Assembly (NCBI GenBank): GCA_028564925.1
Contig: CM053029.1
Coordinates: 426,362,303 to 426,426,302, forward strand
Length of the DNA stretch: 64,000 nucleotides
Origin: Lithobates sylvaticus
Taxonomy: Eukaryota > Chordata > Amphibia > Anura > Ranidae
Reading direction: 5' to 3'
How positions within the stretch are numbered: position 1 is the stretch's first letter; each line of letters opens with the position of its first letter. This document shows, one piece after another, positions 23,853-37,373 of the stretch. A program made the position numbers and the translations under genes. The notes below the pieces were generated by a model, which had not been told where the DNA came from, searched no databases, and saw only the letters and a list, made by a program, of their open reading frames with translations.

Positions 23853-25635
23853 GTTACATAAGTTACATAGTTAGTTAAATTAAAAAAAAGACACAAGTCC
23901 TTCTAGTTCAACCAAAAAAAAAAAAAAAATCATACAATCCAATATACACAATCCTATGCCCACAGTTGATCCAGAGAAAGATGAAAAACCCCAGCAAAGC
24001 ATGATCCAATTTGCCTACAGCAGGGGAAAAATATTCCTTCCTGATGCCCCGAGAGGCAATCGGATAATCCCTGGATCAACTTCAGCTATAAATGTTAGTA
24101 CCCAGTTATACTATGTATATTTAGGAAATAATCCATGCCTTTTTAAAGCAATTTACTGAGCTGGCCAGAATCACCTCTGGAGGGAGTCTATGCCACATTT
24201 CCACAGCTAGTACTGTGAAGAAACCTTTCCGTATTTGAAGATAAAATCTCTTTTCTTCGTGTAAAGAGTGCCCCCTTGTCCCCTGTGATGACAAAGTGAA
24301 TAACGCAACAACAAATTCACTATATGGACACCTTATGTATTTGTACATGGTGATCAAATCCCCCCTTAATCTTCTCTTCTCAAGAGAGAATAAATTCAGT
24401 TTCTCTAATCTTTCCTTATAGCCGAGCTACTCCATGCCTCTTATAAGTTTAGTTGCACTTTCTCCAGTTCCCCGATATCCTTTTTGAGAACTGGTATCCA
24501 AAACTGAACTGCATATTCCAGATGAGGACTTACTAATGATTTGTACAGGGGCAAAATAATATATTTCTCTCTTTGGAGTCCATACCTCTCTTGAAACAAA
24601 AAGGACTTTGCTCGCTTTGGAAACCACAGCTTGGCATTACATGCTATTAAGTTTATGATCTACCAAAAAACACTGATCCTTTTCTACCATTGATTCCCCA
24701 GTTATACTAGTATGTATGATGCATGCATTTTCCTAGCCCCCAGGTGCATAACTTTACATTCATCAACATTAAACCTCATTTGCCACATAGTTGCCCAATT
24801 AAACAGTGCATTGAGGTCGTCTTGTAAGTGTAACATCCTGTAAGGACGTTATTTCACTGCATAGCTTAGCGTCATCTGCAAAGACTGAAATTATACTTTT
24901 AATCCAAGACCCTATATCATTAAGATATTAAAAAGTAAGGGTCCCAGCACTGAACCTTGAGGTACACCACTGATAACCTTAGACCATTCAGAGAAAGAAT
25001 CATTAACCACTACTCTCTGAATTCTGTCTTTTAGCCAGTTTTCTATCCATTTACAAACTGATCTTTCCAAGCCTGTAGACTTTGCCTGACACATTAGCAG
25101 TGTGTGGGGATCTGTGTCAAACGCTTTTGCAAAATCCAAGTATACCACGTCCACAGCCACCCCTTTGTCTAAGGTTTTAATTATCTCCTCATAAAAATAA
25201 ATCAAGTTCGTTTGACAACTTCTGTCTTTCATGAATCCATGCAGTCTGTTGCTTAAAATATCTTTTTCCAGCAAGAACTCATCTATGTGGTCTTTTATTT
25301 AACTCTCCAGTATCTTCCCGACTATAGAAGTTAAACTAACAGGTCTTTAGTTTTTTGGTAAAGACTTTGATCCCTTTTTAAATATAGGCACCAAATTGGC
25401 CCTATGTCAATCCAGTGGCACTATTCCTGTCCTTAACGAGTCCCTTAAAATGAAAAAATGGCATTGAAATGACAGAGCTCAATTCTTTTAGGATCCATGG
25501 GTGGATGCCATCTGGTCCAGGTGCTTTATCCACCTTTATTCTGTCTAAATATTTCTGGACCATATCACTTTTGAGCCATTGTGGATCATCCGGGGCTGTA
25601 TGAATACTATCCCCATTATGAACTTGAGATGCGGA
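23853..25635 (-). mobile_element. CR1-clade LINE, 5'-truncated, minus strand
   Basis: Minus-strand frames encode KAPGPDGIHPWILKELSSVI (25402-25644), VVYLDFAKAFDTDPHTLL and [20 protein letters not shown] (24912-25274), the reverse-transcriptase fingers and palm. The 3' untranslated region carries aagcatgatccaatttgcct and ends in short ttacata/agttacatag repeats at 23853, as CR1 elements do. Endonuclease is missing, and the 5' end abuts the Gypsy LTR at 25636. It is a close relative of the plus-strand copy at 34727-39175 and lacks the insertions found there, so it acts as the empty-site reference. Confidence 0.85.
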
Positions 25636-28600
25636 TGTTCGCACACGAGTTCCTACAAGTGCCCGCCAGGCCGAGCAGTGGTACGTGCGTTTACTCTGCT
25701 TGGCACCAATGGCCCTTTAAAAGGACTGTCTGATCTGCAGCTATACCCAAGTCCTGATCTTGTACCTGCGTTTGTTATCTATATTGACCCGGCTCCGTTT
25801 GACCACCTCTGTCTTCTCTTATCCCGACCCGGGCTTGCCTTGACCTGCTAAACCAGTACCTGCCAGACTTCCTGCTGCCAACCTCTGCCTGTCTATCGCG
25901 TATTCTCTGCCTGCTGTAATACATACCCGATTACCTGGCTTGTCTCACCCAGCTCCTGATCCTGTACCTGCCAGTGCCTGGGGTCGCTGACCCACATCTG
26001 CACCCACCGCATCCAGCCGTTCCGGAGAATCATCACTACTCATCTGTGCAAGCTGCAGCTGATCTCACAGGCACTCCTACCTCGCTGCTCTATCGCGGCC
26101 ACTATTATATTTCCAGTGGTCCCTGAGCCAGGGCTGTAGGAGATGTCTTCTTCTACTGTCAGGCTCTGATACAAGGTACATGACAGTATTAGACAGCCAT
26201 GGATGGATGGAATTTGGATGGATGGATGGAATTTGTCAACATTTTACAGCCCTCACGCAAGCTGTGAAATCATTACAAGAAGGGTACCTTAAGCTGGAAG
26301 AATGAGTACAGACATGAGCAGTTCCTGCCAGTATATCTCCAGCATCCTCCGCTACGCCTACACAGACTGTTTCCTCTCCTGCTGTGGTAATGCTCTGAGC
26401 CCAGAGTTCCCACTCCTGAAAGGTTGTCAGGAGTCCGAAGCAAGTTTCGGGCCTTCCGCAATGCATGCCAACTTTAATTTGATTTGTAAGCCTGGACTTT
26501 TTCACTAGAATCCACCAAGGTGGGATTTATAATATCGTTGCTTCAAGGGGAGCCCCAGACCTAGGCCCACCATTTTCTTGAGGAGAACAATATACAAATG
26601 CATGCTATGTCATCCTTCTTTGATGCTATGTCCCAGATTTATGACGATCCACAACAGACTACCACGGCAAATACTGCTCTTCATGTGCACCAGCAAGGTC
26701 GCAGAGCGGCTGAGGTCTACGTTACGGACTTCAGATGCTGGAGCGCAAACACTCAGTCGAATGAATCAGCTCTGCGACACTATTTTCGCATGGGCCTTTC
26801 CAAAAACCTGAAGGAGGAACTTGCCAGAGTGGGAATACCCAATACCTTAGAAGGACTTATCTCTCTAGCAATTCAGATTGACCAACGGCTCCGTGAGCGT
26901 CGATCAGAAAGGTCTAACCAGCAGAACTGTCCTGTATGGATGATACCAAGAGCTCCAGTTTCTGCCTATTTAAACTCGACCCCTTCCAGTTCAGGCCCTA
27001 CTAATCTTACATCTGACAATCCTGAGCCCATGCAACTGGGATTGATGCGTCCAGAACAACCTTTGCCTCTATTGCGGAGAGGCCGGCCACTATGTACGTA
27101 GTTACCCTGCAAAAATTTGTAAGTTTCCATCTCCTGTTCCTGCTAACCTTTCAACATTGTCTGCCCACGCAACTCACCTAGCTCCCCCCTCACGTTCCAG
27201 CTTCCAGAAAGAACAATCTCAGTCAATGCCATTATTGATCCTGGAGCATGCAGCTGTTTCGTTGACTTGGCCTTTGCCACCCAGCAACATATTCCCCTGC
27301 AACCAAAGACACACGGACTGTCTGTCTATTTAGCAGATGGCTCATGTATCAGAACTACTGAGCCTTGACGCCATCACATCCCCTTTGTTCCCTGTCATTC
27401 TGGGCCTACCCTGGCTTCAAGCCAATAACCCCCAGATCAATTGGGTGTCTGGAGAAGTCAAGTTTCTATCACAATACTGCCATAGACATTGTATACCAGA
27501 ACCCCTCGGTGCACCCGCAGCACTATGTATGGACTCTGATCCAGGTGCACTCCAGTCAGTACCTGAACCATAGCACCAGTTCCTCAATGTCTTCAGCAAA
27601 CAGGGAGCAGACACCCTGCCTTCCCATCATCCATATGACTGCCCGATTGAGCTCCTGCCCGGGGCTGAGATTCAGTTTGGACATATATTTCCACTGTCAG
27701 AACAGGAGGCACTAAAGGAATATGTCAACGATAATCTCAAAAAGGGGTTCATCCGCCCGTCCACCTCCCCAGCAAGAGCAGGGATATTCTTTGTAATGAA
27801 GAAAGACCATTCCCTCCATGTGTGGATTATTGGGAATTAAATAAAATCACAGTGAAGAACCGCTACCCTTTGCCCCTGAAGCCCCAATTCCAAAGATTAA
27901 GGTCTGTAATAATCTTCACTAAACTGGACTTGAGAGGAGCTTATAACCTGATCCGCATTCAAGAGGGGGATGAGTGGAAGACGGCCTTCCATACCAGATT
28001 CGGGCATTTCGAGGCTTACTGGACATTTTCGTAATCGGCTACTTGGACAATATTTTGTTTTTCTCTGGGTCTCTTGATCAGCACCAAGAACACGTCAGTA
28101 TTGTGCTAGGCCGGATTAGTCAACACAAACTGTATGCAAAACCAGAGAAGTGTGAATTTGAGCAGCAGAGCATCCAGGTTTTGGGGTTGGTTATCTCCAC
28201 AACAGGAGGTAAAATGGATCCTCAGAAGGTATTTGCCATACTGGAGTGGCCTGTACCCACAGACAAGAAGGGGGTACAACGTTTCATGGGGTTTGCAAAT
28301 TCTTATAGAAAGTTCATTAAGGGGTTCTCTGCCATAATCACTCCCACAACACAACTGACTAAACAAAAACTTTCAAAGCACTAAAGAAACGTTTCCCCTC
28401 AGCTCCAATCCTCAGTCATCCTGACCAGTCTTTACCCTACATCCTTGAGGTGGATGCACCTGAAACAGCAGTAGGGGCAGTTGTTTCCCAGTGGCAGGGG
28501 GTCAAGGACTTGATGCACCCTGTGGCTTTCTTTTCACGGAAACTCTCCCCACCGGAGAAAAATTATGACATGGGGGATCCTGAACTATTGGAGTGGAGGT

Positions 28601-31600
28601 ACTTGGAGGGCACAACCTATCCTTTACTAATATATACTGACCATAAAAAGTATTTGAGATCCACCAAGCAGCTAAAGCCAAGACAAGCTCGATGGGCCCT
28701 GTTTTTCCTCCCAATTTTCATTTCACAATACATACTGACCTGGATCAAAAAACATAAAACCAAAACGCACTGTCCCATATGTACTATGATCTAAAGGACT
28801 TGTCAGTTGCAGATACCATCTTGCCCGCAGGAAACTTTCTGCTATTACAAATGGATCTTCTCTCACAGATCAAACAAGCTTCCACAAACCTTCTTAGTCC
28901 CTCTGGACTGAGCTCAACACCTAAAGATGGCTTGCTTTGGAGGGGGAACCACATTTTAGACCCATAAAGTGCATGAGTAGGGGTCTTGAAGGTGCTTCGT
29001 GATCATCGTCTGGCAGGTCATTTTGGCATCCATAAAACTCTTGAGCTAGTACAGCATACATTCTAGTGGCCTGACTTGGAAGAATTTTGCAAAAAATATG
29101 TAAACTCATGCCGTTTGCATTCAGAAAAAGACAGCAAGAAGTAGGGCCTGGGGTCTACTAAAGCCTTTACCTGTTCCTGATAGACCATGGAGGATGATCT
29201 CCATTCATTTTATAGTGGAACTTTCAACTGCTGAGGGATGCACGGCAATCTTTGTAGTAGACCAGTTTTCCAAGATGACCCACTTTCTGCCTTTGTAGAG
29301 CACCCCATCTGCTATGGAAACTGCCCGAGTGTTTGTTAAAGAGATTGTTAGGCTGCATGGAATCCCTGCAAACATATCAGACTGAGGTGTGCAATTCACT
29401 TCATGGTTCTGTAGGGCCTTATGTGAAGTTTTGAAGATTGAGTTGGCCTTATCCTCAGCTTACCATCCCCAAAGTAACGGGCAAACTGAGAGGACCAAAC
29501 ACTTGAACAATACATCCTAGACAGTGGAGATTGAATGAAAGTCTCTTACAAGACAAATATGTTCTGGAAGGCGTAACTAAGGAACTAGACTTTTATTTTA
29601 CTACTAATGATAACCCAGATTGTGCCCACAGAATCATATGGGAAGCGCACAAAGCGGTTATCAGGGGGGGTACTAATCAAACATGGGGCTAAGATTAACC
29701 GTAAACGTACGGAACTACTAGTTACTGTTGGAAGAATTAGCTATGATAGAAACTCGGCATAAACAGACCCTATCCCCATCTTTAGAAAAAGATCTCCATG
29801 CTAAGAGAATACAAATTTCAGTTCTCCTTCATTATAAGGCTAAAGCAGCATTACAGATATGTAAGACATTCTCATATGAGTCAAGTGATAAGTGTGGAAG
29901 TTACTTAGCTAGAACTTTACGAGAGCAGAAACAAAGAAATTACATACCGAATCTAATATCTTCTAAAAATAAGTTACAAAACCAACTGATATAGTTAAAG
30001 AATTCCAAGAATTCTATAAGTCATTGTACAACTTACAGACTAAATCTCCTACACAAGACCAAATAGACAGATATCTTGTACAATCACAAATGCCTCAGCT
30101 ATCAGACCTAGATAGAGATAACCTGGAAAAACCTATAACAATGGAAGAACTTCAGGGAGTTATGGGAATATTAAATTAGGTAAAGCCCCAGGCCCGGATG
30201 GCTTGTCGGCCCAATATTGTCGGCTCCATATATTGTCAAATTTTTTAACTCTCTTGGCACGTCAGCAACATTTTCAAGAGATACAATACTAGCCCAAATT
30301 TCAGTAATCCCTAAAGAGGCAAAAGACCTGTCTCTCTGCAGAAGCTACCGCCCTATCTCCTTACTTAATTTGGACCTTAAAATTTTATCCAAAATCATAG
30401 CAAGTAGAATACAACAATATATCCCAAGTTTGATACACTTAGAACAGGTGGGATTTGTCCCTACACGCAAAGCGAGAGATAATACCATAAAAGTTCTTAA
30501 TCTCTTACATGTAGCAGAGAAATCCCGGATACAATGCATATTTATAAATACAGATGCGGAAAAGGCGTTCGACAGGGTAAATTGGAATTTTATAATATCA
30601 GTATTGCGATATGGTGGCTTTGGAACTAAAATGCTAAAATGGATTACATCAATATACTCTGGACCTACAGCCAGAGTACGAGCTAACGGAGTATTATCCG
30701 AAGCCTTCCAGATCTCAAACAGACCCGGCAGGGATGTCTCCCCTGTCCCCACTCATCTTTGCCCTGTCGTTGGAACTATTCCTCTGTACAATACGCTTAA
30801 ATCAGGATATCACAGGAGTTAAATAAGAGAGGCACAATATAAGATTTCAGCCTATGCTAATGATTTGATGTTCTCTTTGACAAATCCCTTGATTTCGATC
30901 CCGAATTTGATGAAGGAGTTTAGAGGATATAAACTGCTTTCTAACCTTCAGATTAATTTCACCAAATCTGAAGCAATGGGGGTGAATTGCCCTCAATTGT
31001 TAATAGAACAACTGAAACAAAATTTCAGATTTAAATGGACAGATATAGCCCTTACCTATTTAGGAACACGGTTAACACCTAATATTGGTAACATTTTGGG
31101 GTTAAATTTCCCCCCATTGTTGCAAAAGGTGAAGATTTTGTTGAATAAATGGAAATCAGGTTTACACTCATGGATAGGGCACTGTAATATAATTAAGATG
31201 AACATCTTGCCTAAATTTCTTTATCTTCTACAGACATTACCAATACGGATCCCTGCTATATATTTTAAACAATGACAAAAAATAATGTTTGACTTTATAT
31301 GGGCCTATAAACAGCCTAGGATACGGCGTACTCAATTAACACTTTCCAAGAGACAGGGAGGACTAGCGGTGCCGGACTTACGCAGATATTACCAGGCTAT
31401 CCATCTTAGTAGGGTAATAGACTGGAACAGACATAAAAATTCTAAATTGTGGGTACAGACGGAATGTGCACTGTCACCTACTGAATTGGGAAGAGTCCCT
31501 TGGTGCTCAACATTTTCTCCTAAAGATGTAGCCAAACATCCCCTGATAGGAAACACTATTAAGAACTACGTGACTGTTTCCCTCTGTTGGGATAATCCCT

Positions 31601-33290
31601 GATATATCTCCATTATACCCAATATTAGGGAACCCGGTATTCCCCCCAGGGATTGACGATAGAGCTTTTGAATATTTACGGAGCAGGGGCTACATCTATG
31701 CTCCTAATTTTATAAAGGAGGGGAGGTGGCTGACTGTTACAGAGTTGATAGAAATGGGCAGACTAAGATTTTGGAGTGCTTTATAGATTACGTACTTTCT
31801 GGGGACTTTAGCTAACCCGAGACAATTTGATAAGCCCCCTAATAGCTTTGAGAAATTGTGCTTGGAAAGGGGAGTAAAGTTACATACTCTATCAATTAAC
31901 TATGAGATACTATCAACGGTAAGAGAAAATGATCCACTGCCCTGTGTACTGGAATGGGAACGTGAATTGGGGAGAAACTTCAGTAGGACACAACTACGAC
32001 AAGTTATGAGGGCTATACACGAATCAGCGATTTGTGTGAAAACCCAAGAAACTAATTTAAAAATTTTTACTAGGTGGTATAGAACACCGGACAGATTGAA
32101 GAAGTTCCTCCCCGATTCCTCTGATCTTTGTTGGAGGTGTCAGGCAGATAAAGGCACTATGCTGCATATTTTTTGGGATTGCCCTAAACGAAAGAATTAT
32201 TGGACAGAGATTGGTCGTATTCTTCAGAAGATACCAGAATATAGAATACCAGAAGATCCGATGTTCTTTCTTTTTCATGCGTCTCAGATACCAGAAAAAA
32301 AAATATAGCGAATTGGTGATACGTCATCTGTTAGATGCGGCCAAAGCTTGTGTTCCATTAGCATGGAGATCAACGTTATCACCGACGTTGGGGATGTGGT
32401 TGCGTAAAGTGGAAGAAATCAATAAATTGGAAGACCTGGTCCTCTCCTCGCGACATCAACAAGAGAGATACTTGAAGACTTGGTCTCCCTGGAACACCTT
32501 TTTTGGTTCGGAAGAAGGTGGGGCCTTCTTTGATGGTAATTTGGATAGCTGAAATAGAGACCTATAGACTTCACCTACCTCCCCTTGAAGGGAGGTGGGT
32601 ATACTATGTGTTTTGATCTCTGTTGTGGAGGGGTTAAGGGGTTGTGTTGACACCCGGTTAGTTTTGTGGATAACTAGGGGTAAAATCAAAGGGAAGATTT
32701 GACTGGGCTAGGTTTGTGAATATAAAGGAGGTAATATGAGGATAATGAGCTGAAAGGAATTATAATAGAAATAGACGAATGAAATGCCGGATGACATGAA
32801 ATTATATCTTATGTATACATAAATTCGTCAAGATATGTTTAATCCTTATTTTTCCCCCTGATTACATCTATGCAATAGTGTTTGTTTGTATTATGTGTGA
32901 AATAAGTAAAATAAAAATTAAATTCCCCAAAAAAAAAAGAACAATACATCCGATGTTTCACATCTTTTGATCAGGACGATTGGGTATCACTACTGATAGC
33001 AGAATTTGCCTCCAACAATGCCAATCACTCAGGTCAAGCCCCTTTCTTTTTGAATTATGGTTTTCCTCTGTCATTTCTGCCTAATTTAATGTCAGAGTCT
33101 ACAGTTCCAGCAGTCCAGAATACCATGGATTTTCTCAATCACAACAAGATCTTGCAGGAGGCAGTGGCCAAGGCGCAGGCTGACAAGAGGACCTTTTATA
33201 AGAAAAGAAATGGGGAAATGAATCTACAGCTGGGTGATCAGGTATGGCTTTCTACGACAAACCTTAAGTTGAAGTGTCCATCAAAGAAGT
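25636..33290 (+). mobile_element. Ty3/Gypsy retrotransposon fossil, split by an L1
   Basis: A candidate 5' LTR runs from about 25636 (tgttcgcac) to about 26185 (catgaca). Then follow a gag region (about 26215-27110, with LRHYFRMGLSKNLKEELARV and LISLAIQIDQRLRERRSER), a protease-like segment (about 27200-27360), reverse transcriptase (about 27700-28100), RNase H (about 28440-28740), and integrase (about 28960-29517, resuming 32952-33290 with EFASNNANHSGQAPFFLNYG). The style is sushi-like Metaviridae from memory. The 3' LTR is not seen. It has many breaks and is old, but predates the L1 inside it. Without the L1 it is about 4.2 kb. Confidence 0.85.
29518..32938 (+). mobile_element. L1-clade LINE inserted in the Gypsy integrase, 13-bp target duplication
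   Basis: gaacaatacatcc occurs at 29505-29517 and 32939-32951, on either side of a 3.42-kb insert ending in a ten-A tail. The insert starts in the linker after the endonuclease (RLNESLLQDKYVLEG). It has reverse transcriptase at 30217-30822 (SYRPISLLNLDLKILSKIIA, INTDAEKAFDRVNW), then SAYANDLMFSLTN where the usual YADD reads YAND, and a C-terminal CWRCQADKGTMLHIFWDCPK segment at 31856-32308. A frameshift falls near the GCPLSPLIF motif (about 30720) and several stops follow. It is inactive, 5'-truncated, and younger than its Gypsy host. Confidence 0.93.
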
Positions 33291-33509
33291 TAATTTGTTT
33301 TTTTTTACTACACATTTTCATATACTTGTTCTATATTTTTAAAAGCCTCTGCAGATTTTCCCTCTTGTGGCTAACTGTATAGCGGGCATCAATGCTGAAC
33401 AACTGCGAAGATATAATAAATTGCATTAGCCAAACAATAACAGATTTCTCTGCCACCATGTCTGAATACTTTAGAAAACTCTTGGTACGTCTAAAACCTT
33501 TTCAAACCC
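33291..33509. other. junction sequence, unassigned
   Basis: T-rich sequence between the end of the Gypsy integrase and the start of the DIRS fragment. No LTR recognised. Confidence 0.3.
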
Positions 33510-34465
33510 TCCTCCAAGTGAAGGGACACCCCTTACTCTGTTGGTGGTTGGGCCAGTCTGGATTCAACATGTTCTGGATCTCTGAGTGAAATCTGTAATT
33601 TCTGTAATTTCAAAAGGGTACAAAGTAGAGAGTTTCTATCTCTGCCCCTCCTTGCTTTTCGACTTACAGCTTTAGATAAAAAAGGCAGATTTTAATGACT
33701 GTCTTGCACCGACTTCAGGCATAAACAGTGGATGTACCAATAACTTCCAAGTTTTCTATTTAAAACTATTCACAACCCCCAAACTACCCAATACTGGCTT
33801 TAATATCTCTAAACATTTCCAATTTGTAGCTCTACCACATTCAGGCTCTCCTCTGAGCCCCACATGTTCACAAGCTGCATGCCCTGCTTCTGAATCTTCT
33901 ATGAGCCCAGGGCATTCATGTCACAGGCTGCCTGGACAATCTCCTACTGAGTGACTCCTCAGCCACAACCTTGGCTTTCCCAGTTTCACTCAGATACAGT
34001 CAAACAATGCCACAGTGGCCTACATAAACCAGAGGGGCACCTGTAGTCAGGCTACCTTAAAAGAAACAAGTCTGATACACTCCTGGGTGGAAACTCACAT
34101 TCCAACTCTACTGGCTATCCACATTCCTGGAGTGGACAATTGGTAGGCGGACTTAAGTCACCAATGCCTGGATCATAAAAAATCGTTTCTGCACCCAGAG
34201 ATCTTTCATAAAGTCTGTCAAAGGTGGGGAAAACAAGATGCAAAAATCACAGCCTGCAGGTTTATCAACAAGCTAAACAAATCTATAACCAAGATCAGGG
34301 ATTTTTGAGTCTTTGCAGTGGAAGCTCTGGTGATTCCTTGGTCTCAGTCCAAGCTTGTGTATGCCTTCACTCAAAATATCCTTCCTTTACTGCTGTGCGA
34401 CAGAGGAGGAAAGGATTCTGTAATTCTCATCACCCCAAATTTGCCCAGAAGAATGTGTTGCACAG

Positions 34466-34529
<64 letters not shown>

Positions 34530-34726
34530 TTCTCGTAGATGAGCCTCAGCCTCTTTCAAAAAGACCAGACCTACTGACCCAAGGCCCTCTATTCCATCTT
34601 GCATCTCAGTTCCTTGCTTTAACAGGAAGGCTGTGGAAATCCAAGCCCTAAAGGATAAGGGTATTTCTGACTCTGTTATTTCAACCTTACTCAGAGCAAG
34701 ACAATCCAACTCCCATAAGCTTGGGA
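33510..34726 (+). mobile_element. DIRS fragment (fossil), plus strand
   Basis: Frames on the plus strand read GYKVE (about 33615), the RNase H blocks around VAYIN and IPGVDNW (about 34000-34150), VEALVIPWSQSKLVYAFTQN (about 34310) and a recombinase N-terminal stretch (ISDSVISTLLRARQ, about 34650). The order matches the DIRS element at 6222-9945. It has several breaks, is cut off by the CR1 element at about 34727, and contains a CA microsatellite. Confidence 0.7.
34467..34520. repeat. (CA)27 microsatellite
   Basis: An uninterrupted CA run followed by aacacac, within the DIRS fragment. Expected to be length-polymorphic. Confidence 0.97.
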
Positions 34727-36269
34727 GAGCTATGATGTAATCGGTTTTGCTGAAACTTGGCTTCATTCCTCACATGACTGGGCTATTATTCATGGCTATT
34801 CACTCTTTCGGAGAGACAGGGTAAAAAGGAAAGGTGGCAGGGTCTGCCTCTATGTGAGAAGTGATCTCAAAGCGAGTGTGAAAGAGGACCTGGTTAATGG
34901 AGAGTGTGATGAGTCTGAAGCATTATGGGTGGAACTGCATATAGATGTGCGTAGTTCAAAGTTAATCATTGGAGTTTGTTATAGACCACCCAATGTTAAT
35001 AAGGAGGTGGAGACTCAGCTCCTTACACAGAAAGGGCTGCAAGGGCTGGGACGGTGATAATAATGGAGGATTTTAACTACCCAAAAATGGTCTGGAGTAA
35101 TAGGACTGCTGAGACAGTTAAAGGGCAAAAATGTATAAACCTATTACAGGACAACTTTATGGTCCAGTTTATTGAGGCCCCAACTAGCAATGATGCTCTG
35201 TTGGACCTGGTAATTGCAAACCATGCAGAGTTTATTACTAATGTTCATATAAAGGAACATCTTAATAGCAGTCAAGGCTTAAAAAGGCTAAAAATAAAAC
35301 CTATGTAGCTCACGGCCAAAGTTAAAAAAAGCTATAAACAATAAGAAAAGAGCTTTTAAAAAATATAAAAATGAAGGAACACTAGTGTCGTTTAAATGTT
35401 TCAAAGAATATAACAGAATATGTAAAAAGGAAATCAAGGATGCAAAAACGCAAAACGAACGACAGATTGCAAAAGATAGTAGGACAAACCCCAAAATTCT
35501 TCAAATATATTAGTAGTAAAAAGGTCAGGTCTGAGAATGTAGGTGCTTCACAAAATAATCTACAGTGGGTGACTGGGGACAAAGAGAAGGCAAATTTATT
35601 AAATACTTTCTGCAGCTCTCTGTATACAAAGGAGCATGGGGGAGCTCATATCCATAATGGGGGTGGTAGTGACACAGCCCCAAATTATCCACAATGACTT
35701 AAAAGGGATATGGTCCAGAAATATTTAGACAGAATAAAGGTGGATAAAGCACCTGGACCAGATGGCATCCACGCATAGATCCTACAAGAATTGAGCTCTG
35801 TAATTTCAAAGCCATTGTATCAAATTTTTAGGGACTCATTAATGACGGGAATAGTACCACTGGATTGGCGGAGGGCCAATGTGGTGCCTATATTTAAAAA
35901 GGGAACAAAGTCTTTACCAAGTAACTATAGACCTGTTAGTTTAACTTCTATAGTCGGGAAAATACTGGAGAGTTTAATAAAAGACCACATAGATGAGTTC
36001 TTGCTGGAAAAAATATATTTTAAGCGTCATCATGGATTCATGAAAGACAGAAGTTGTTAGATAAACCTGATTTCTTTTCAGGAGGTGGAGGTAAGTAAAA
36101 CCTTGGACAGAGGGGGTGGCAGCGGACATGGTATACATGGATTTTGAAAAAGCATTTGACAGTTCCCCACACAGGGCTCATGTGTAAAAGGTAAACTCTA
36201 CAGGCTTGGAAATATCAGTTTGTAAATGGATAGCAAACTGGCTAAAAGACAGAATTCAGAGAGTAGTGG

Positions 36270-37198
36270 TTAACTGCTTGCCGACCTCCTCACGCAGATA
36301 TACTGCGTCAGAAGGGCACGTACAGGCAGAACCACGTACCTGTACTTTGTCCTCTAAGAGGCGGCCTGTGGCAAGCTCTGTGAGTCGGGTCGCGGGTCCC
36401 ACGGACTCGATCGCCTCGGGGATACACGTGATCATCTCACGGGGAGGAAGAACGGGGAGATCCTAATGTAAACAAGCATCTCCCTATTCTGCCTAGTGAC
36501 AGTGTCACTGATCTCTGCTCCCTGTGATCGGAGAAGAGATCAGTGATGTGTCACACAAAGCCATGTTCCCCCACAGTTAGAAACACGCCTTTAGGACACA
36601 CTTAACCGCTACACTGCCTCCTAGTGGTTAACCCCTTCACTGCCAGTGTCATTTACACAGGAATCAGTGCATTTGTATAGCACAGATTGCTGTATAAATG
36701 ACAATGGTCCCAAAAATGTGTCAAAAATGTCAGATAAAAAAAAAAAAATTATTAATAAAAATGCCATAAAACTATCCCCTATTTTGTAAACACTAAAACT
36801 TTTGCGCAAGCCAATCAATAATCGCTTATTGTGATTTTTTTTTTAACAAAAATATGTAGAAGAATACGTATCGGCCTAAACTGAGGAAAAAACGTTTTTT
36901 ATATATTTTGGGGGGCTATTTATTATAGCAAAATGTAAAAAATAATGTGTTTTTTTCAAAATTGTCGCTCTTTTTTTTGTTTATAGCGCAAAAAAAAAAA
37001 AAAAATTTTATATATTTTTGGGGGATATACGCAGCCCCCAAAAGAAAGCTCTATTTGTGGGGAAAAAAAGGACGTCAATTTTGTTTGGGAGCCACGTCGC
37101 ACGACCGTGCAATTGTCAGTTAAAGCAACGCAGTGCCGAATCGCAAAAAGTGCTCCGGTCAGGAAGGGGGTAAATTCTTCTGGGGCTGAAGTGGTTAA
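36270..37198 (-). mobile_element. TTAA-flanked MITE, copy D (in CR1)
   Basis: 929 bp with TTAA at 36270-36273 and 37195-37198. The flanks are gagtagtgg and tgattctt. The related CR1 copy has the single uninterrupted site gtggttaatg at the matching position (25003-25006 is its TTAA), so the target duplication is TTAA exactly. Landmarks: gcaattgtcagttaaagc and ccaaaagaaagctctatttg. No transposase. Orientation is opposite to copy E. Confidence 0.93.
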
Positions 37199-37224
37199 TG
37201 ATTCTTACTCTGAATGGTCAAAGG

Positions 37225-37373
37225 CAGGGATATGCAATTAGCGGACCTCCAGCTGTTGCAAAACTACAAGTCCCATCATGCCTCTGTCATTTTTGTGGCT
37301 GTCAGAGTCTTGCTATGCCTCATGGGACTTGTAGTTCTGCAACAGCTGGAAGTCCGCTAATTGCATATCCCTG
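37225..37373. mobile_element. hAT-type MITE in CR1, 8-bp target duplication
   Basis: 149 bp, starting cagggatatgcaattagcgg and ending ccgctaattgcatatccctg, so the first 20 bp are perfectly inverted. Flanks are gtcaaagg (37217-37224) and gtctaagg (37374-37381). The empty site in the other CR1 copy reads the equivalent of gtctaagg (24977-24984, reverse strand). The inner part shares ccagctgttgcaaaactaca and ttctgcaacagctgg with the copy at 11689. Confidence 0.93.
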
